DNA of 64,000 bases from Geosiphon pyriformis. Taxonomy: Eukaryota; Glomeromycota; Glomeromycetes; Archaeosporales; Geosiphonaceae. The notes below the pieces were generated by a model that made no database searches, had not been told where the DNA came from, and worked only from the letters and a program-made list of their open reading frames with translations. The DNA lies in assembly GCA_016748015.1 (NCBI GenBank), contig JAAOMT010000620.1, positions 36,940 to 100,939 on the forward strand. Reading direction: 5' to 3'. Position numbers and translations under genes: made by a program. Of this stretch, positions 1-13,065 are shown in pieces; within the stretch, counting starts at the first letter, position 1; every line of letters starts with the position of its first letter.

Positions 1-252
1 TGGAGTTGTTTTCTAATAAATTCGAAATGTCTAATTTTACTTCCTTCTTATTTTATTTCAAAATCGAAAAGCTTTTTTAATCGAAATTAAAATTCCTGAT
101 ATTCAAAAAAAAGCAATCAAACTATATTTTAAATATTATATTTTTTTTGTTTCCTCAAGATTTTCAGTTCGCATTTTAAAAAATTAAATATTTTCATCCA
201 ATTTAAATGATAAAAGTTCTCAAAACCTGGAGATTGTTTAATTAAAACAATC
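1..252 (+). repeat. Dispersed repeat R1, copy 1 (cut by window start)
   Basis: This stretch aligns over its whole length, with small indels and many transitions, to 38780-39006. Shared landmarks in the same order are TTCTAATAAA.TCGAAAT, AAATTAAAATTCCT.ATATTC, AGTTCTCAAAAC and a closing TTAATTAAAACAAT. The two right flanks differ completely, so about 252 marks an element boundary. The 38.8 kb copy keeps an 82-codon open frame in the same sense, while this copy has several stops. The family is not recognised. Confidence 0.6.
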
Positions 253-3200
253 AGTTTTATCATTTATTGCAAATTGCACTCAAAAAAAAGAAAACCTTTA
301 TTTTAATGACCAAGTTAAAATTATAAATACAATAACTGTTAGAATAATTTGTAACTTTGAATAAAATTGAAATACACTTAAGAGTTAGAGCAATAGTTTA
401 TATTTTAGCCAAAATTAAAGACAACAATTCATTAATTTCTATATCTGTATACAAACTCAGATCAGAAAAGTAGGTAGTTATATTATTTATAACACCAAAA
501 AGCCAAAGTTTTTAACTAAACTATCAGTGTAAATTGAGATTTCAAGCAAAGATACATTTCTTAAATTAGAATAAACAATACCAAAGTTATATGTATTAAT
601 CACACTTATCTTGAAAAAGTGTTCAAAAACAGATAAAAGATCTTAAACTAAATCAAATCTGTATAAACCAAGAAGAAATTAAACTTTAAAATCCAATTAT
701 TTTTATTGACAAAAATTTTTCAAACAAAATATTCTCTATAACTATTCAAAAATTGGCTAGTAAAAATAATGTCAAGGCATTTTAAAAATTTATAAATTCG
801 AAAATAATCTATCTAATTCAGAATATTCAAAATAGAAATGTTATGTTTAAGATAAAAAGCATGAAGTAAATTAATAAATAAAAATATATTATTGTGCAAA
901 AAAATCTTAGTAATATTAGCCAAAAAATTGTTTATAGAATTGATTTTTAACTTGATAGAAAACCGAAAAAATTTTTGAGAAATTCAATTTATGATCTGCA
1001 AATTTAATAATTTGTATTTAAAAAGCCAGCCAAAAATATTTTTAATTATTAATGCTATTTTTTTTTTGTTTAAACTTGATTAAAAGACTTTAAATTATAT
1101 AAAAATAAATAATATTTAGCTTTATTAAAAAAGTCTTTAGAGAAACTGGCTTTAGACTTTAATATCTTTTTAGTTAAACAATCTTACTTATTACACATAC
1201 TTTTACTAATAAAACTAAACTGTATTTTGTATTCAAAAATAGACTGTAAAACAGCTAAAACCAAATAAAAAAATTGTTTGTCTAATATAGCTTTGTGTAA
1301 AATCATGAATAAAAAATACTTTATATCTAAATTTGCTTTTTTCAAATTTAAGCCAAAAAAACTTTTAGTTAATAAAAAAATACTTAAATACTAATAAGCT
1401 TTGCCAGTTTTTGCAATTGAAATAAAAGACTTACTTATACTTAAAAAAACATTATTGGTTCTTAAATTGATTAAAATAAACACTGTTTTGTTTATATTTA
1501 TTGAAATATTCATAATATCAAAGAATTTACTAGCAATATTTAAGATATTTTGTATTGTTGTTTTACAACTACCAATTTAAATTGTATTATTTATAAAAGC
1601 ACCAGTTACCAAATAAAAAATTAAACTAGCATTAAATTTAATTTTGCTAGTTCTAGTAACAAATCTAAATTTTATTTAATATCTAACAAAAATTCATTTT
1701 TTTTTATTTTGCATGAGAAAAAATTGTAAAAAATTCTCTGAAAAAGAGACAAAAAAACTTTATTCTAATCAAGTTTATCATAAATTTTATAATTCTTAAA
1801 CAAACTAAAATTTGTTATAACTTTATTTATATAATTATTGTGAATATGACCAAAAAATTTCATAAATTTGTTACATATTTTTATTTAATTGAAACTGTTT
1901 TTCAGATGTAATTAACTTATTGAATTATAAGCTTTGCTCATGTTTTAAAGCACCAACCAGATTTTTCTACTTTTTTTCAAAGTATTTTTAATAACAAATC
2001 TAATAGCAAAAATAAAAAACTGAATTGAAATGCTCTTTAAAACTAAAAAATTGTTTTTATATAAAATTTTGTATTTGTTATAAATTTTAAAAATACAATT
2101 AAACAAAATTTTTGAAAAAATTTTTCTTGTAATTTTAATAAAAACAATAAGTCTGTTATTTATTAAAATGTTTTTTTATTTATATGATTTTGGAATCATA
2201 AATATCCAGATTTTTTTAAAATATCAAAAATTAATTTAAATACTAAACACAAATTAAGTAAATATAATAAACAATTCAAAACAAATTTGTAACTATGTTT
2301 TTACATTTTATTAGAAACACCAGACAATTTAGTAACTTTACTATTAAAAAATTTTTTGATTATTAATAAAAACTTATTAAAACTAATTTACAATATTATA
2401 CTAAAAAATATATTATTATCAATATACTTAAAAAGTGCAAATTATTTCTGCTAATAAAAAAAATAGTAGCTTTAACTATATATTTTTTGGTTTAATTTTT
2501 TATAATTAAATCAATTTTATACTTGACCAAATTGGATTTTAAACTAGTCTATTATTATCAACTAAATAATTTAATATAATTTTTTTGAAAATTTTTTTTA
2601 ATACATTTCTTATTATTTAATTTTTATTATTAGCAAAAGCTTTTATGTATTAAGTAATAACAATTTTAATATAAAAATTCTTAGTAGTTTTAGATTTTAA
2701 TATCTTATAAGACTTATAAATTTTTTTAGAACAAGTCAATAATTATTTAATTAAAACTTTACCATAATTATTATTCAAAATTTTTTTGAATTTTACTGTT
2801 TAATTAGAATCTAAAAAAATTCACTTGTTGACTAAAACTTAAAGTTTTTTTAAATTTTTCAACCAGTATAGTTTTAAGATTCTTAATACCAGTAATTCTA
2901 GTCTGTAAAACTTAGAAAATACAGCACTTTTGGCCACTTTATTATTTTAATACTATGTTTTTAAAAAAGCAGTATTAACTATAAAGCACACTATTCTACT
3001 AAGCAGCTGCTATATTCTATTAAAGTTAGCTTTTTTTTTGTAATTATCAAAGTTTTTAGCAATAGTCAAAGCAACAGCCAACAACAAATTTTTAAACTTC
3101 TTCTAAATTTTGTTATTAATCTTACAGATTTTGTATTTCTATCTATTTTTAGTGAGTTGTTTATGTATTAAATTAAATTAAGAACTAAAAAATTTTTCTA

Positions 3201-5870
3201 AACTAATGTTTATTAATATAATATAATAATTAATATTAAAAATTTATTTGAATAGTAAACTTGTTAATTAAAAAACAAACTTTAAATACTATTATTAATT
3301 AAAACAAAGTTTATGTACTTTTTAATTTTTTTAAAATAAACTATATAAAAAGCCTATACAATGAAAAACTATTAAGAAAATCAAATAAATTTATATTTAA
3401 AAATTTTCTAAAACTTATATTGTAACCAGAATTATTTTTATTAAAATTACTACTAAAAACTATATATATACTACTATTTAAAGCTTTAACTATTATAGAA
3501 TTAATATTGCTAATCTTGTAGAGTATATTAGTCAGCTAGCTAAAAAGTTAAATATATTTATGTCAATAGTTTTTTAGTTTAACTCTGAATGTTAGTTGTT
3601 AATAATTTCTTTATTACAAAATTAAAGAATGAATATAGTGATGAATAAAAGTTCAAATATAGTTATTAACAATAAAACTATTATTAAAGCAGTGTTTTTA
3701 AATTTATTAAGTTTTTTGAAATTGAAAAATAATATAAAAAAATTGTTGGATATAATTTTAAGACTTTTGGCCAAAGTAAACAATTTTGATTTGGTTTTAG
3801 GCTTTTGCTTTTTTCAATAACCAGTTTTATTTGAAAAATTACTATATATAATATTAAAAAGATGAACAATTCTATTGAATAAAAGAATATTATTTGCTAA
3901 CATAAAAATAAGAGCAATTTTATATCTATTATTATAAAAACAAAACTTAAATATAAGATTTGTCCTTAAATTATAAGTAAATTTAAAGAGATTAAAGTTT
4001 TTACTTTAAAAGTCAACTTTAATTATTTAAGTTTTGGTGTTGTAGTAATAATTAACAATAATATTGCTAAATATATATGCAAAATATTAAAGATTATTGG
4101 TTGATTTTTGTCAATATATTTGTTATTTAAGAATTGTTTTTTGATTTTTATTTTGGGTTTATATATTAGTGCTACTTTAAAAAAAATTAATTCAGTTTTA
4201 TAAAACTGTGTTCAAAAATAGTAAACTTATTATTTATTTTTAATATAATTAGTAAAAAAGACTTTATTCTATAGAAAAACCAATTTTTGAAGACTTATTA
4301 TACAGAAAAAAAGAGAGAAATAAGAAACTACCAACAACTTTTGCTTAGAAAACTCTACTAAAAGATATTAGATAAACAATAGAAGCTAAATATTTAGTGT
4401 AAATAATAGCAAGCCTGTTTTTATTTGTTTTTTAAAAGAATTTTATAAGAAAATTTACCTAAAAAGACTTTTTTATCATTAGCATAATTAATTAATATAT
4501 GATCTAATTTTTTATACTTAGCATATTTGGTTATATTCAAATAAAACCAGTACAAATTACACTACTTAGAACTGGTATGATATTTATGATAGCATTTAAT
4601 GAATTAGCAAAATTAAAACAAACTATTATATACTTGGCTTAAATATATATAACAGAATAATAATTAATTACACATGTTTTCTTATCCATAAATTTAATAA
4701 AGTCTTAAATATTATGTGTATTTGTTTTTATTAACAATATATAAAGCAGTATTCTATTATAATTCTTTGTAGTTTATGTTTTTTTGTTCATATTAGTTTT
4801 AATAATTCTTATAAAATCTTTTCTAATTAGGATAGATTATTTTGTTATAGTCAAATTAACATAATTAGATTGCTTAAATTCAATTATAGTCTTCTATTAT
4901 ATTCTTATCAATTATATTTTAATTGACACAATTATTCTAAATTTAGATTGCATAGTTTTAACTAATATTCTAATTAATATTTTCTTAATTATTATAGTTT
5001 AATTTAAATACTTAGCAAATTTTCTGAGATTGGTATTTATTAAGATGTTTATAGTTCTTGTCTTTTTTATTGCTTATGCTAAGTTTAATTTAGAAGTAAA
5101 TAATATATAAATAATTTTAGCAAATTTTAAGAAAATAGAAATTTTTTCAAAATCATTGATTTAAAAAACAAATTTCTAATTATTTTTAACTTTTTTTAAG
5201 AAGACTTTCTTATTATAGCATCTAAACTAATATTTAAAATAAAAATTTCTCTAACAGACACATTAATTAGATTTTTAAAAAAAAACAAAATTACAGAAAT
5301 ATTCAAAAAAATATTATTTTTATTTTTACTTATAAACTTGATTTTTTTTAAAAATGTGTTTAATGCTTTTTTGATTACTAATTTAAGTTTTTTAGATGTC
5401 AGATTTAGGTTGTTTTTATTTAAAATATTTTTTTGTTGTAATTTATACTGGTTTTTTTCATTAAAAATTCTTTTTTTATATTAATACTATTAAATTTAAT
5501 AGTATTATTGGTCTTAAAATCCTAAAAACAATCAATTATTTTCTTGGCAAACAACTTTTTATTAATAATATTAATTTCTAAAACATTATATTTTTTCTTT
5601 TTTCTAGAAAAAACATTCTTGTTAACAATATTAAAACCAGAGTTTTTGGCAAATTTTTTTATAATAGCAATATTAAAACCAATAATAGTCTTGTAATTAA
5701 ATAGTATATAATAACAACTAAAAACTTTTTTATTAAAATTAAAACTTTTTGATAATTATTGAAATAAATAAAAGAAAAAATTAATAAATTTAAATAAAAA
5801 AATATATTATAAACAGTATAAATATTAATTAAATACTTATTTAAAAACAAATTAAACAAAAAAACAAAAA
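253..5870 (-). mobile_element. Heavily decayed, near full-length LINE (copy A)
   Basis: No usable frame survives, but on the minus strand the stretch runs collinear with the younger LINE at 52029-58821. Around 1,870-2,170 it aligns with the reverse-transcriptase region of that element and with the second old copy near 11.5-11.8 kb, at a constant offset of about 9,660 bp between the two old copies. Around 4,710-4,800 it aligns with the younger ORF1 near 57,690-57,770, and around 5,570-5,640 with ORF1 near 58,330-58,390. Most differences are transitions that raised A+T, with small deletions. The 3' end of the element is missing at the boundary with repeat R1. Ends are approximate by about 100 bp. 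Short A+T-rich open frames inside are chance. Confidence 0.7.
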
Positions 5871-6886
5871 ATTAAATTCAATAAAATTTAAATTATTTTT
5901 GTTGTGTTTTAAACAATATTTTTTTGATTATGTATTAAATATAAATAATTATTTATATAATAAAAAAAATTTTTGACTATTTTATAAAAAAAACTACTTT
6001 TTTATTATAAATTTAAGTAAATAAATAACAAAAAAAATTATTAAAAATAATTAAAATAATAATAAAATAATATTGTTATTATTATTTTTTTACTGATTAT
6101 TAAAAATAAATACCAAAATTTTTTTAAATTAAAAGTATTATTATTATTATTTTGTTGTTTAAAAATTCACAAAACTATAATATATATTTTTTATAATAAA
6201 AATAATAAATTAATAATTTTGTAAAAAATATAAAATATTAATATAAAAGTTATTAAACTTAAATATATAGATATGCTTAAAATAAAAAATTAAATAAGCA
6301 TTTAAATAAAAACTTGTTAAATACTTAAATAAAATAAAAACAAATAGTTTTTTTAATTTATATTGCTTAATATAAGTTTAAATTATTAGTTATATATAAA
6401 AAATATGTAAGTAATATTTTTGTTACATATTTTAAGTTTTAATTAAATTATATTTAATTAAAAATAACATTATTAAATTTGTTTTATTTTTAAATTAAAT
6501 ATATAAACTTATTTAACAAGTTTAAAATTAATATAAAGTTACATAGATATATGCAAAAAAATATATTTAATACTGGTTTAATTTTTTCTAATTTTAAAAC
6601 TTACAGTTATTTTTTTTTTAAAATAATAAAACGAATTTTATTCAATATTAAAATATAATAATCTTAATTTAACAAAACAAAAATAATTTAATGAATATTG
6701 CATAATACAATAATTATTAAAAAAACAAATATATTATAGAGTAAAAACTCTTGTAATTTAACAAAGATGGATTTGTTACCTAAATAGTAAATTTATACTG
6801 ATAAATCAAAGATCTGAAACATCATTGACATGAACTAAACATATATTAGGCCATATCTTCCCAAACTATAACAAACACAAAACATC
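5871..6886. other. A+T-rich spacer, no gene seen
   Basis: Extremely A+T-rich sequence with homopolymer runs and simple AT repeats. Nothing codes on either strand. The last 150 bases become more balanced and lead into the CRN-type pseudogene. Confidence 0.6.
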
Positions 6887-8819
6887 ATGTCTGAAAATAT
6901 TAAATGTGAATTAAAATACGTTAAAACCCATATGGGAGATGTATAGAAAAGCTATATAGATTAGAAAAGTTGAAGAAGAATCTGAGAGAAAAGGAGAATA
7001 TAGACGAAAAGCAAAAAAAAAAGTGGATAGAAGAAAAGGAAGAGTTGCAAGAAGAAGTGAAAGAGCTAAAAAAGAGTAAAGATAGATAGAAGTTACAGAT
7101 TGAAAAATTACAAGATCACTTTATAAAAACTAATAAGACAAGTAACAACTTCGTAACTTGAGATATAGATTAGAGCTTAACAAATTTGTAAATCAGTTTT
7201 CCATCCATAACTATTCATTTATTTTGTAATTACATGCGTTTTATGGAAGGAATGTCCATTTTTAAGAGAATATTTGGTGTATAATGCCTATTTTTTTCTA
7301 TTTTCTATGATTATTCTAAAACACTTTGTGAAGTGTGTTAGACTTGACATCCCTGACAACACCTTATCATTTTTACAACTTTTCTGTTCTTCCTTCAATA
7401 AACCAATCACATGCAGCAATCTTGAACACTGTTTTACCTCAGTGTTACTTCAAAAATTGCCAGCTATATCCCATCTTTGCCGGAACTATGGGAATTATCT
7501 TGTATCTATAGATTCAGATCCTCTCTACAATGTTCCTAGATTGTTAGCAATTGTTACTATTATTTTCAGTAAGTCCTTTACCGAAAGTTCTTGACAAGAA
7601 CAACGAACTGCAGATGGTATCAATAATCACATTTTGGACATGATTACACTGTTAAAACAATGTTTCACAACTCCATCACTAAACTGGAAATGTAATGAAA
7701 AAATAAATGATACAAGTACTATTACAGATAAAAGCATTTAGCCAGATATCACAGTTTATTGCAACGACTTGCTTGTAATAATTAGTGAAGAAAAAGATAT
7801 TAAGAAAAACATATTAAATGCAGCAGAACAACTGAATGGTTATTTTAAATTTTGGAATCCACTTGCCTTTGGTAACTTACCATTTGTTCTAGCCCTTGTA
7901 GTGAAAGGTACACATTTGCAATTTTACTATTACTATGTGGATAATACAACGGGCTTGACACTAAGACATGAGACAATTGGCAAATCTCTAATCCTTGATG
8001 GTCTAAACCAAGTATACAATTATCAAGTGCTTCAATACACAATCAATTTTTTTTGGATTCTTCGAACCTTGTGTCAAAATCAGTATATCACAGCTCCAAT
8101 ATTGAGGTTATACAATAATATCCAATGGTCACATTGTGTTGTTACAATATTCCCCCACAAGAATGTAAAAAAATAGATAGATCAAATATTGTTGATTTAG
8201 ATTTCCATAAAGAATTTTACCAAAATATACTTCCAGACTTAAGGCCAATCAGAGTTCTTGACTATTACCTTACAAATCACTCAGTAGTAGTATATTTGGC
8301 TCTAGTTGGCTTTAAGACATTTCTTGAATGTGAACCCGAGCTGCGAGATGCTATACGGCATGTACTTGTAATGCTAGAAAAACTTCATAAGATGAACGTT
8401 ATTCATTAGAATATTTGCTGGGATAATGTTTTAAAACTCTTGGATGATAGTTGGATGTTAATTGATTTTGAAGAAGCTGCTCCCTTAGGAGCTTCAAGAT
8501 ACAATGATAAAAAAATTTCGACTTATGGTTAGACATGTTTGCTAATTGTTGCTATTTACTTTACAAAGAGATTCATTGGCTATTGGAGCTCCAGAATATG
8601 GGGGAAAACTTTTGTAGTACTGCAGGCAATATATAGATGGTTGGAAATCTTTTCAAACATACCAGAATTTACAACCATATTTTACTTTCTTCATCTGCTC
8701 AACAGTTTAGGGAAAAATTGATGAACAAAAATTCTAATAGTCGACTGACTGCAAATGATGCTCTAAAAGATGAATGGTTTAATTTGCCAGAGGAGCAATT
8801 ATCTATAATACAAGCTTAG
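6887..8819 (+). pseudogene. Broken Crinkler (CRN)-type protein kinase gene
   Basis: The pieces lie in the order expected of the CRN-type kinase family common in Rhizophagus. A possible start ATG is at 6887. A highly charged coiled coil rich in Glu and Lys occupies 6950-7165. A helical segment covers 7274-7594. A PD...EEK motif at about 7740-7800 is followed by FWNPLAFGNLPF at 7850-7885, a nuclease-like N-terminal domain. The kinase C-lobe starts at 8125 with the HRD-loop region at 8395-8420, an IDFEEAA activation motif at 8461-8480, and a C-terminal SRLTANDALKDEWF at 8735-8780. Breaks include a stop inside the catalytic loop (VIH-stop-NICWDN; the family has HRD), frameshifts between 7594 and 7769, near 8125-8176 and around 8530-8640, and stops in the coiled coil. 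The catalytic Asp of the loop reads Asn. Family assignment is fairly secure from motif order; the exact original start is not. Confidence 0.72.
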
Positions 8820-9423
8820 ATTTTTAAACACATATTAAATGTACTGATGTACAATTATATTATACAAGTTTTATTATTTGTCTTAATTTTTAAATTTGTC
8901 TTTGTTTTTTTATATTTTCAGAATTAAAAAAGTATTTTATTTTTTTAGCTGTTAATAACTGTATTTTTTATTTTAGATTTTTTAAATAATACATTATTTT
9001 TTGTATAAAAAATATGTGATGCTTATTTTAATTTGTAATAATTTTAAGTTTAAAATATTAATATTAACAATTTTATAAAAAAACCAAATTTGATTATGTT
9101 TTGTTTGTATGTAACCAGTTATCTAAATTAGTTAAAACAATATTATATTTTAAATAAAATATATTCTGGCTAATTTATTATATATATTACTAATTAAAAA
9201 TGGAAAAAAAAATTTATATTATTAATTAAACTTAAATAATTAAAAAATTGCAATTTTCTTTTTTAATTTAATATTATTAAACTTGTTATTTTTGGTATAA
9301 TTAAATTTATTTTTTAAATTATATTAACTTTAAAAACTTTTTTTTGTATATAATATTATTTAAATAAAAAAATAACAAAATAACAAAATTAATTAATTTT
9401 TTATTTTTATGTTTAATAAATAC
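8820..9423. other. A+T-rich spacer, no gene seen
   Basis: Very A+T-rich sequence between the CRN-type pseudogene and the 3' end of the old LINE. No coding frame, RNA gene or clear repeat is seen. Confidence 0.6.
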
Positions 9424-12400
9424 AGTTCAACCATTACTTAATATACAAAAACAAACTAAGTAAATCTAACTAAATATGATTCACATGTTTACTATATGTG
9501 ATCAGTTACTTGAACCAATTATAACTTTTATTATAAAGTTTTGTTCTAATTTTAACTAATAGTCTTTTATAGATTGCTTTTATTAAATATATGCCAAAAA
9601 CAGCTGCAGTTTTGTTAGTAAACTTTGAAAATATGTAAAAGTTTAAATATCAAACTACAGTCATACTAGTTTAGTTTATAGTTTAATAGATATTATTAAC
9701 AAAGTAATAAGTATTTTTTAATATAACTTAACTATTAATTACAATAAACTTCTTGTAAATTTCAGCAAAAAAAATAAGACAAAACTGTATTATATACAAA
9801 AACATTAGCTTTATTATTATTTATATCTTTTAAATAACTTTTAATTTTTACTTATTTAATAAAAATATTTTTTAATTTAACTAAATTAGCCATATAATAT
9901 TTTTTTATTTAATACTTGTTCCAAAAATTAAACAAATAAAATCTAAACTCTAAAACACATATATTTATAATAGCTTAACTATTTATATACAAAATTATTA
10001 AGCAGAAAAAAAAATATTTTATTACTAAGACAATTATTTGTAATTTCAATATTATTAAAAATAACAATTCATGTACTTTTATATCTATATCTATTTTACT
10101 ATTAGAAAAATAAGTTATTACTTTACTAACCACCTTTACAATACTTAAATACTTTAAAAAATTATTAGTATAAACATTAAAAATATCTGTTTATAATCTA
10201 TATAAATATTTTCAAATATCCAAAAAAAATTTTAAACACAAAAAATTTAACCAACCAAAAATAAGAGCAATCTTATTAAGTTTAGTAAAAAATTATTTAT
10301 AAAAACTGAAGTTTTTTTAAATTACAATAGTACTAAGTCTTTAAGACTTAATTTTTTTTAATATAAAAAGTCTTTTAATTTATAACTAATTTGTATTTAT
10401 CTAATAACTTGTCTCTAAAAATAATATTAAAATGTTTTAAAGAGTAAATTATCTTAAAATAATAAAAATATTCTAAAATTCTAGACATTAAAAAGTAGTA
10501 AAAACCACAAAATATGCTGGGCAAGTTGTTGATAAAAGAAATCTGATTATTCAAAAAATTTTCATAATGTTCATTAAATAATTATTTATAAGACTAACTT
10601 TTAGCTTAACTAAATACTATAATAAGTTTATAAGTATTTATTCTAAAACTTACAAATTCAAAAAATAGTGTTTAAATAATTGGACAAAGATTTTAATTGT
10701 ATTAGAGAATTAAATTACTAAAGCTATTTTGCTTTTTGTTTGTATCTGTTTAAAAAACTTTAATTTATATAAAAATAAATAGTATAAAGTTTGATTAGAA
10801 AAATTTCTAAGCAAATTGGTTTTAAATTTAAACTTTTTTTTAATCATAATATTTTATTTTTAACATATACTTTTAAATATATAATTAAATTGTATTATAT
10901 AATTTACTATAAGTTAAAAAATTGCTAAGACCAAATAAAAAACTGTTTATTTAACAATACTTTTTTAAAAATTAAATTCAAAAAAAAACTTAATATTTAA
11001 ATATGCCTTAACAAAACTTAACTTAGACATATTTTCTGTTGACAAAAAAATTCCAAGTACCTATAAGATTTTCTATACTTAACAATAAAAATTGGTTAAT
11101 TATTAATGTACAAAAAATATTTACAATTTTTTAATTAATGAAAATTACTATTGTCTTATTATTATTAATAGAAATATTATTAATCCTAAAAAACTTATTA
11201 ATAATATCCAAAATATGCTGTCTTAAAGCTTATCTAAATTGTATTATCAATAAAAACACTAATTGCAAAAAAAGAAAATTTTTCTATTGATCTTTACTTT
11301 ATTTATTTTTGCTACAAAATTAGTGTTAATTTTATATTTACATAAATGTTTATATCTTTTTATTTTACATAATAATAGGTCATAAAAAATCTTTTAAAAA
11401 AACAGAGAAAATATTTTACTTTAGTTAAACCTATCTTATACTTTGTAATTATCTAAAAGACCTAAATTAGTCATTAATTTGTTGATTTTATTTATATATA
11501 TATATTTTTAAAAAACTTAATAAACTTATTGTATATCTTAATATACTTTAAACTAGCTTCTAAATAATATTAATTAACTAAATTATATGTTTTGCACATA
11601 TTTTGCAGAACTAATAAAAACTTTTGGCTTTTTTTCAAAATATTTTCTACTATTAAACCAATAGCAAACCCAAGAGATTGGATTAAAATATCTTTCAAAA
11701 CCAAGAAATTGGTATTTTAAAAAACATTATATTTATTATGACAAAAAAATACAATTCAAAAAAATTTTGTTAAAAATTTTTTTAGTCATCTTAATAAATA
11801 CAATAGATTATATATTTATAAAAATACTATTCTAATAATAAAGCTTGAAAATTATTAAAACTTATACTCTTTTTTAAAAAACTAAAACATTGTCAAAAAT
11901 TAAACAAAACTTTAATAGATTTAAAAAACATCTTATTATCATGTTATTATAATGTTTTTAAAGTTTATTTAATATTTTAAACAAACTGACAACTTTGTTA
12001 TCAAACAGACTATTTATAACTAAAACTAATTTATTTATTCAGATCTTATTTATTATACCAAAAAATATTTTTTTTTTTAGTATATACTAGTAAAATCACA
12101 AATTAGACAGCACTATAAGTACTTTTTACTTTTTTATCTAGCTTATTATAATTTTATTAACTTTAAGTTTTATTTTATTTGGTTTTAGAACCAATTTTTT
12201 CTTAACTACCAAATAGTTTAAAATTATTTTTTAAAAGATTATTTTAAAATACTTTTTATTATGTTCTCTTTATTAAAACTAAAACTTTTTATTTGTTTCT
12301 TAATTATTTTTTAACAGCTATATTTTTGGTTATTTTTAATTCATAATATTTAGATTTCTTATATTTATTCTTGATTATTGACAAGTAGCTAATAGTATTT

Positions 12401-12640
12401 ATTAATTTTGCACTATTTCAAAACATATTTCTAACTTTGAAAGATTTTTTATCATTAATAGTAGACTATTTTTTAATAAAATAATTACATTTAAGTCTGC
12501 TGTTTAAGCTTAATTTTTTTATAATCTTAGCAATTAGCAATTTTAACCTAATATAATTAATTTATATTTCATGAAATTGCTTCATTAAAATAAAGATTTT
12601 TTCATGATAAAATTCATTAAACAGTTTCTAAACAATATTT
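9424..12640 (-). mobile_element. Decayed 5'-truncated LINE (copy B)
   Basis: The 3' end is recognisable: 9424-9545 aligns almost without gaps to the 3' end of the younger LINE at 52061-52185, including the GATCACAT..stem-loop. On the minus strand near 11,560-11,690 one frame can still be read as reverse transcriptase, with GFAIGLIVE, LLVLQNM and KTYNLV matching FAIGSVVED, LVLQNM and KAYNSV of the younger copy. Near 12,205 it matches the younger copy at 55,515. Homology then fades at about 12.6 kb, so the 5' half (endonuclease and ORF1) is absent, the usual outcome of incomplete target-primed reverse transcription. About 0.6 kb has also been lost between the 3' end and the RT motif. It is collinear with copy A but far more A+T-rich than the young element. 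Confidence 0.72.
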
Positions 12641-13065
12641 AATTAAATTGGTGTATTAATACACCAAAATTTAAGATAAAATTTATATCAATAGGAGCCA
12701 AAAAAATTACTTTAAGCTTGTTATTAAAGCCTATCAATAATAAAATAGAGTGATATATCTTTTTTTAATATTAAGAATTTTTTTTGGAAGCTGTATTTCG
12801 ATTGTTACATGAAAAAATCTTATTTAAATTAAAATAACAATAAAACAATAACATTTGAATTTTCAGATGATTTTTACCCATTTAATCAATCTGGCTAAGA
12901 GGTTGTGTGTTTTCAAAACTTTCTAATGTTTCTAATTTCTTCAAGGCTTAGTCTTTTTAGAAATGTAATTAGGGATTAAAATCTTTATTTATTAGTAAAA
13001 CAAACTCTTTTTTTACCCATACAAAATATTCAAGACTTAATAATCTACTTGTTTTAGTTAAAATT
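12641..13065. other. Spacer upstream of Sel1/kinase pseudogene
   Basis: Non-coding, somewhat less A+T-extreme than its left neighbour. It would hold the promoter and leader of the following Sel1/kinase gene, but no convincing TATA box or other signal was picked out. Confidence 0.4.

Noticed and set aside
3629-5859. Several 60-66 codon frames rich in Ile, Leu, Asn and Lys
   Set aside because: They lie inside decayed LINE copy A and arise from A+T-rich codons; no conserved motif.
9109-9145. Possible further LINE 3' end (ATGTAACCAGTTATCT)
   Set aside because: The match needs too many substitutions to separate it from chance in A+T-rich DNA.
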